Source: Bacteroidota bacterium (GTDB taxonomy: Bacteria; Bacteroidota; Bacteroidia; Chitinophagales; Chitinophagaceae). Taken from it: DNA of 64,000 nucleotides. Shown piece after piece: positions 59,950-64,000 of this stretch. A model generated the notes under the pieces. The model had not been told where the DNA came from. It did no database searches and saw only the letters and a program-made list of their open reading frames with translations. A program made the position numbers and the translations under genes. The DNA lies in assembly GCA_018267585.1 (NCBI GenBank), contig JAFDYE010000837.1:1-64000 (forward strand), read 5' to 3'. The first letter of the stretch is position 1; each line of letters starts with the position of its first letter.

Positions 59950-61419
59950 CTATTCCGGCGCCTGCTCTTCGGAGACGGGCAGCAGCAGGGAAAAATAAAA
60001 GGTCGAGCCTTTGCCTTCTTCGCTTTCCACCCACGTACGCCCGCCGTGTGCCGTAACGATCTGCCTGGAGAGGAAAAGACCCAGGCCCAGGCCTTCGAGG
60101 TTCTTGGTCTTTTGTGCCCGGTAGAACCGGTTGAAGATGTAGGGGAGGTCCTTTGCCGGAATCCCCTTTCCATAGTCCCGGACGGAGACGACAACGGAAT
60201 CGCCCTCCAAAAAGCAGCCCACCTCGATATCATAATTCCCGTTGGAGTATTTGACGGCATTGGTGAGGTAGTTGGTGATCACCTGGATCAGCTTTTCCTT
60301 ATCTGCAAATAAGGGTACCTGCGGATCTCCTTTTTTGCTGATCGTAAACTGCCGGTGCACCTGCTGCACAGACTCGATGGCTTCGTCGATCACTTCTTCC
60401 AGCGTGAAGACGGAACGCTCGGGATCGAAGTTGCCGGATATCAGTTTGGTAGTCTTATACAGTTCGTTGATCAGCCTTTTCAGCCGCTGGGCGTTGACGC
60501 GGGTACGTTCCATAAAGCCTCTGAATTCGTCCAGGTTCTTCTCTTTCAGCATCTCGTCCACCAGGTCGATGTTCAGGATCACATTGGTAAGCGGGTTTCG
60601 GAATTCATGGGCCACGAAGTTCAGGATATCTTCCCGCTGCTTCTCGAATTGTTTTTGCGCCGTAATATCGTGGAAGATCAGCAATATCCTGGTTTGTTCT
60701 CCCTCTTCTGCCAGTTGGGTACAGCTGATATCGAACGTTCTCCTTTCCATGCCCGGCGAATCCATTTCCAGCTGGATCCTTGAGATATTGGATTTCGACT
60801 GAAACACGCCCAGGATGGCGTTGTAAAGCTCGGAATTGATATCGAAGGTGCTGATAAAGGCTTTGAAGTCGATCTTTGAGACGTCCTTGTCCGAAAAATT
60901 AAAGATCTGCGTGAAAGAACGGTTGGCCTTTAATATTTTTAAATTCTCGTCGAGGACGATGACCCCGTCTTCGATGGTGCCAAGAATGTTCTCGTTAAAG
61001 TTATTCAGCCGGATGATCGAGAACTCTGACTCCTTTTGGGCGTGGATATTTTGTATCACTTTCAGGATCAGCTTTTCATGCCGGTCGTTTGTCAGGAGAA
61101 GGGACTCTCCGGAAACCCAGGTCAGCGTCTTATTCTTATTGACCAGGTAATTATTGTCAAAAGACTGGCCCTCGTCGATCACGGTCCTCAGTTCCCTTAA
61201 GGGAAGGTCCTTTTTCTGGTCCGCTTGGGTAAAAAGGATCGAAAAATTCTCGCCGACGATATCCGCCTCACTATAGCCAAATGAGCTCAGGAACGCCCGG
61301 TTGGCTTCGAGAATGATGCCGTTCGGGTCAATGATCAGGACCGAGTTCATCTTTGCATTGGCAAAAAGGGAACGATAATAGTCCGGGGACGAAAATTTAC
61401 CTGAATTGGCCATAGACAT
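59950..61419 (-). CDS. Soluble PAS-domain histidine kinase
   Basis: The protein is about 489 residues from the ATG at 61419; a TTG at 61431 and an ATG at 61413 are alternatives. No membrane helix is seen, so it is cytosolic. Two PAS domains follow each other (LIIDPNGIILEANRAFLSSFGYSEADIVG near 30, VIVLDENLKILKANRSFTQIF near 155). HisKA has the phosphoacceptor His in NFVAHEFRNPLTNVIL near 285, and HATPase motifs are YLTNAVKYSNG and GLGLGLFLSRQIV. The signal may be redox state or a small ligand bound by PAS, which cannot be told from sequence. Confidence 0.93.
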   Translation of the reverse strand: MSMANSGKFSSPDYYRSLFANAKMNSVLIIDPNGIILEANRAFLSSFGYSEADIVGENFSILFTQADQKKDLPLRELRTVIDEGQSFDNNYLVNKNKTLTWVSGESLLLTNDRHEKLILKVIQNIHAQKESEFSIIRLNNFNENILGTIEDGVIVLDENLKILKANRSFTQIFNFSDKDVSKIDFKAFISTFDINSELYNAILGVFQSKSNISRIQLEMDSPGMERRTFDISCTQLAEEGEQTRILLIFHDITAQKQFEKQREDILNFVAHEFRNPLTNVILNIDLVDEMLKEKNLDEFRGFMERTRVNAQRLKRLINELYKTTKLISGNFDPERSVFTLEEVIDEAIESVQQVHRQFTISKKGDPQVPLFADKEKLIQVITNYLTNAVKYSNGNYDIEVGCFLEGDSVVVSVRDYGKGIPAKDLPYIFNRFYRAQKTKNLEGLGLGLFLSRQIVTAHGGRTWVESEEGKGSTFYFSLLLPVSEEQAPE

Positions 61420-61510
61420 TCGATGAGGCAACGAATCTATAGGAATTCAGTGAATTATAAAAGATTTTTATCGCGTGATATTTTACCTTTTGAGAGCATG
61501 AACAGGTCGC

Positions 61511-62407
61511 TTACCGGCAGTCGTATGTATAGCTGTCCGCCGGATAGCCCCGCTCTGTATAATGGTACATCATGCTGGAGGAGGCGTTGGACGGGCTGCC
61601 TTGCCGGAGTTCGTAGGTTATTGTAAGGGGATTATTCGGGCTCAAAGCCGTAATGATCGCCTGCCAGTTCGTGTTGCTGGCGACGCCCCAGTCGTTCTGC
61701 ACGAACTTCCAGTACTTTAGCGATGCGGAGAAAGGAGAAGGCTTGCTGTCGTAGGTGACCTTGATCACCGTCCACGCGGTGGAGTCGAACGTGAAATAGC
61801 TGAGAGAGGGGTCGTTGACAATATATTTTCCCTGGCGGTAGACGTCCGTTTGTTTTAATACGATGGCATTGTCGTTGCCGTCGTAGGTGATATCGAGAAC
61901 GATGTTGGACAGTTGCCGGCCATAAACATAATTCATATCTCCTGAATTGATCAACGGAGCCATATAGATCGCCTTAACCAGTCTTTTTTTGCCGTCGTAT
62001 TGGAAGTTGTACAGAGTATCGGGCCCGCGGTCCTGATACGATCCGGTGGAGGACGACTGCCTTTCCTCCCTTGTCATCCAGGCCGGTGTTCCGTCGTACA
62101 AATTGCCGGTGCCGCCAAGGAAGACGTCCGTCTCTTCGAGCGTAGACCCACCCTGATTATAGCTGGAATAGGTCTTATTCTTGTCGACTGTCTGCGTGAA
62201 GGGGCCAAATCCCGATGTCGCGAAGTCATATTTCCTGGCCGTCATCTGCCTGGAACCATCATACGTAAAAGTCTGGGTCGTGCCAAAATAGCTGGGACAG
62301 CTGGTTACGACGCAGGCTGCGTCCGGTGGCGGGGTGGGAGGGAGCTTGTGTTTGTGGCAGGCGGCCGCGATAAGGCTGCCGAATAAGATAAGATGAATAT
62401 TTTTCAT
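61511..62407 (-). CDS. Hypothetical lipoprotein with YD-like beta repeats (family member 2)
   Basis: The product is 298 residues. The lipobox is GSLIAAACHKHKLPP. Beta-repeat features include FTYDGSRQMTARKYDF, FQYDGKKRLVKAIY and LDITYDGNDNAIVLK. It ends SYTYDCR, like the YDCSQ endings of the genes at 58635 and 62576, and has a Cys pair just after the lipobox (AACVVTSC). Overall similarity to those two is weak by eye except for the ends and the repeat type. It is probably anchored in the outer membrane or periplasm. The function is unknown. Confidence 0.75.
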   Translation of the reverse strand: MKNIHLILFGSLIAAACHKHKLPPTPPPDAACVVTSCPSYFGTTQTFTYDGSRQMTARKYDFATSGFGPFTQTVDKNKTYSSYNQGGSTLEETDVFLGGTGNLYDGTPAWMTREERQSSSTGSYQDRGPDTLYNFQYDGKKRLVKAIYMAPLINSGDMNYVYGRQLSNIVLDITYDGNDNAIVLKQTDVYRQGKYIVNDPSLSYFTFDSTAWTVIKVTYDSKPSPFSASLKYWKFVQNDWGVASNTNWQAIITALSPNNPLTITYELRQGSPSNASSSMMYHYTERGYPADSYTYDCR

Positions 62408-62575
62408 GATCGTTCTGGAAAGGAAGTAAAACTATGTCGTTTTCGTATTAGCTACTGCGGGATTGATCCGTTGGCGGGTTTGGCTTAGCCGTTGCCGTGG
62501 CAACTGCTCATTGAGATTCTCCGGATACTAAATGGAGCCGGGAGGAGTTGCCCATCGGTGTAATTTCGGCTGAAT

Positions 62576-63328
62576 ATGAAAAGGAGCCGGTTCATTTTCG
62601 CAATTATGATGGGAGGCTTGGCATCAATTGGCATCTCCGCATGTAAAAAACATTCTCCGAAGCAATCGAATCCCTGTCGGATCGTCGCTATTCTCGATAC
62701 CATTATCCGCAAGGGCGCGGAATTGACGACGATCGAAACGTTTTCCTACGACAGCGCGGGCCGGCGTTTGAAATATCAGGAGACGGATTCCACCGGCGGC
62801 AGGACGATAACCTATACCTATATGGGCAACCTGATCATCAGCCGGCCCGGCGCACCGGGCCGTGAATTTACCGATTCCGTCTACGTGAATGATAAAGGCC
62901 TGCCCTACCGGTTGATCGATGATATTCCCGGTCAGCTCAATGACAACAGGACGTTTACCTATGATGATTCCGGCCAGCTGCTGTCTGAGATCTTTGCAGA
63001 GAACAATGGCAGCTTCCACGTGTATTCGATCGATTTCGAATACGCGGGCGGTGACCTGATGAGGGAAACTCTGGGCGTCAATGTGACGAATTACAGCTAT
63101 TATACCGACAGGCCGGCTGCAGACGGCGATTACACCCGCATCTCGGAACTTCGTGCATATGGTATAGTTCTCCGGAGAAGCAAGCACCTCGTCAAATCGG
63201 ACTGGTCTGCCAATTTTAGGGAGGATTTTACCTATACGTTCGATCAATCCGGAAAGATCACCAGCTGTACCAGGGTAACGGAAGATTTTACCGAAAAGCT
63301 GGTGTATCAATACGATTGCTCCCAATAA
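62576..63328 (+). CDS. Hypothetical lipoprotein with YD-like beta repeats (family member 3)
   Basis: The product is 250 residues. The lipobox is IGISACKKHSPKQSN, followed by NPCRIVAILDTII, which matches KTCRIVTEYDTIY in the gene at 58635. Beta repeats include FSYDSAGRRLKYQET, FTYDDSGQLLSEIF and YTFDQSGKITSCTRV. It shares YYTDRPA and KHLVKS with that paralogue and ends YQYDCSQ. The two conserved Cys residues, one near the mature N-terminus and one at the C-terminus, could form a disulfide that closes the sheet. The function is unknown. The following gene starts 11 bases later. Confidence 0.78.
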   Translation: MKRSRFIFAIMMGGLASIGISACKKHSPKQSNPCRIVAILDTIIRKGAELTTIETFSYDSAGRRLKYQETDSTGGRTITYTYMGNLIISRPGAPGREFTDSVYVNDKGLPYRLIDDIPGQLNDNRTFTYDDSGQLLSEIFAENNGSFHVYSIDFEYAGGDLMRETLGVNVTNYSYYTDRPAADGDYTRISELRAYGIVLRRSKHLVKSDWSANFREDFTYTFDQSGKITSCTRVTEDFTEKLVYQYDCSQ

Positions 63329-63339
63329 CAGGACGACTG

Positions 63340-63786
63340 ATGGCAGTTCCCCGGATAGAGGTCAGGTATAGGAAAAAGGCGTTCTACCTTTTCATTGCCA
63401 TAGCGATTTTGCCCATGGCCCTGACGGGCTACGCTGTTGTCTCGGCGCGGCCTTCATGGCTGCTATTCCTGCCTTGTCTCGTCGCTTTTGTCGTTGTGTT
63501 CTTCGTCTTCCGCCGACTTATCCTGATGACGCGTTCGGAAACGCCTGTACTTATTTTTGAATCGCATGCCCTGACCGTCAACTTCCGGAGACCCAGGACC
63601 ATCCCCTGGTCTTCGATCACCGGGTGGAAGATCAGAACATATAAAGCCAATGACACGCTTGTCATCCGGACCGGGTCAGGGAAAATATCCGTACAGCTCA
63701 CCTGGCTGGACGTTCCCGCAAGAGAGATCAAAATGCTAATGGAAACCTATATCCGGGAACCCGGCCCCGGCGGCTTCCGGCGGTAG
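63340..63786 (+). CDS. Small membrane protein with PH-like C-terminal domain (STM3941-like)
   Basis: The product is 148 residues from the ATG at 63340; an upstream in-frame start would overlap the lipoprotein gene. Two membrane helices lie at about 15-35 and 42-62 (FYLFIAIAILPMALTGYAVV, WLLFLPCLVAFVVVFFVF). A soluble domain follows with VLIFESHALTVNFRRPRTIPWSSITGWKI, which resembles the PH-like part of STM3941-type proteins. The role is unknown. It is probably co-transcribed with the lipoprotein upstream. The 174 bases after it contain a GC hairpin without a T-run and nothing else I can name. Confidence 0.72.
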   Translation: MAVPRIEVRYRKKAFYLFIAIAILPMALTGYAVVSARPSWLLFLPCLVAFVVVFFVFRRLILMTRSETPVLIFESHALTVNFRRPRTIPWSSITGWKIRTYKANDTLVIRTGSGKISVQLTWLDVPAREIKMLMETYIREPGPGGFRR

Positions 63787-63960
63787 GCCGGTGGCCACTC
63801 CGGCCATCGGCTCAGTCATTTCCGCCAACCGCTCAACGCTTTTTTTCGGGAAGGGGGGGTGTCGTATTTTGGTTCATAGGGAAAAAGCCGAATTCGATCA
63901 TATTCTGTTGCCAGCGCATTCTATGACGGACGAGTGACCCGATTATTTGTACATTTAAGA

Positions 63961-64000
63961 ATGTTCCGCCCTCTCTTTTTGGTTTTTTTACAGGGCCTGA
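63961..64000 (+). CDS. Possible start of an exported protein, cut by the window edge
   Basis: An ATG at 63961 opens a frame reading MFRPLFLVFLQGL up to the window end, which looks like the n- and h-region of a signal peptide. With only 13 codons this is suggestive, not firm. Confidence 0.35.
   Translation, partial: MFRPLFLVFLQGL

Noticed and set aside
63786..63805. GGCCGG...CCGGCC hairpin after the last complete gene
   Set aside because: It has a GC stem but no following T-run, so a terminator is not supported.
1..64000. Search for tRNA, rRNA, CRISPR arrays, insertion sequences, integrases or phage genes
   Set aside because: No cloverleaf-like tRNA ends, repeat-spacer series, transposase motifs or phage structural genes were seen by eye. 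Small RNAs cannot be excluded.

Overview
The window looks like a chromosomal segment of a fairly GC-rich member of the Bacteroidota, most likely Chitinophagaceae or close to it. The reasons are two SusC/SusD pairs inside polysaccharide utilization loci (PULs), lipoproteins with a Cys-Lys-Lys start to the mature protein, a SusCD-linked two-component system with Reg_prop/Y_Y_Y sensing domains, DUF3823 and DUF4965 proteins, and -7 promoter elements of the TAnnTTTG type instead of strong Shine-Dalgarno sites. No tRNA, rRNA, CRISPR, phage or insertion sequence was seen.

Layout. Positions 1-4.5 kb hold housekeeping and small genes: the tail of an AraC regulator, an alpha/beta hydrolase, a hemerythrin-like protein, a GNAT acetyltransferase, three small proteins and an aldehyde dehydrogenase. 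From 4.5 to 9.5 kb an FG-GAP/UnbV secreted protein is divergent from a vanadium-haloperoxidase-like PAP2 enzyme. From 9.5 to 27 kb lies PUL A. It has a split two-component system (histidine kinase and AraC-type response regulator as separate genes) divergent from SusC/SusD/DUF3823, then a GH127-GH43 fusion, a DUF4965 protein, a clan GH-A glycosidase and a LacI regulator. The enzymes suggest an L-arabinofuranose-containing plant glycan. LacI-type palindromes precede both SusC and the haloperoxidase.

From 27 to 29 kb there are small SRPBCC and SnoaL-like genes and a DapA-family enzyme. From 29.3 to 47.9 kb lies PUL B, a tightly packed run of SusC/SusD, GH20, a protein of unknown function, a Tat-type GH109 fused to a second Gfo/Idh/MocA domain, a Tat-type DegT aminotransferase, a beta-propeller, a neutral-ceramidase-like protein, a sugar MFS transporter, NagA, a NagB-like deaminase and an exported oxidoreductase. 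This reads as uptake and breakdown of an N-acetylhexosamine glycan. From 48 to 57.4 kb a second operon-like run (creatininase-RidA fusion, 3-hydroxyacyl-CoA-dehydrogenase-like protein, enolase-superfamily dehydratase, DMT permease, DapA family, SDR, FAH-family hydrolase, FAD/Fe-S lactate-dehydrogenase-like protein) resembles the non-phosphorylating L-fuconate/L-rhamnonate route to pyruvate and lactate. An AraC gene converges on its end. A 16-base sequence is shared upstream of PUL B and of this operon, which hints at common control.

The last 6 kb carries three related lipoproteins, a single-domain response regulator convergent with a soluble PAS histidine kinase, a possibly frameshifted small membrane protein and a small membrane protein. 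The most unusual content is a set of multi-domain fusions (GH127-GH43, GH109-MocA, creatininase-RidA) and the apparent export of PLP- and NAD-dependent enzymes by PUL B.
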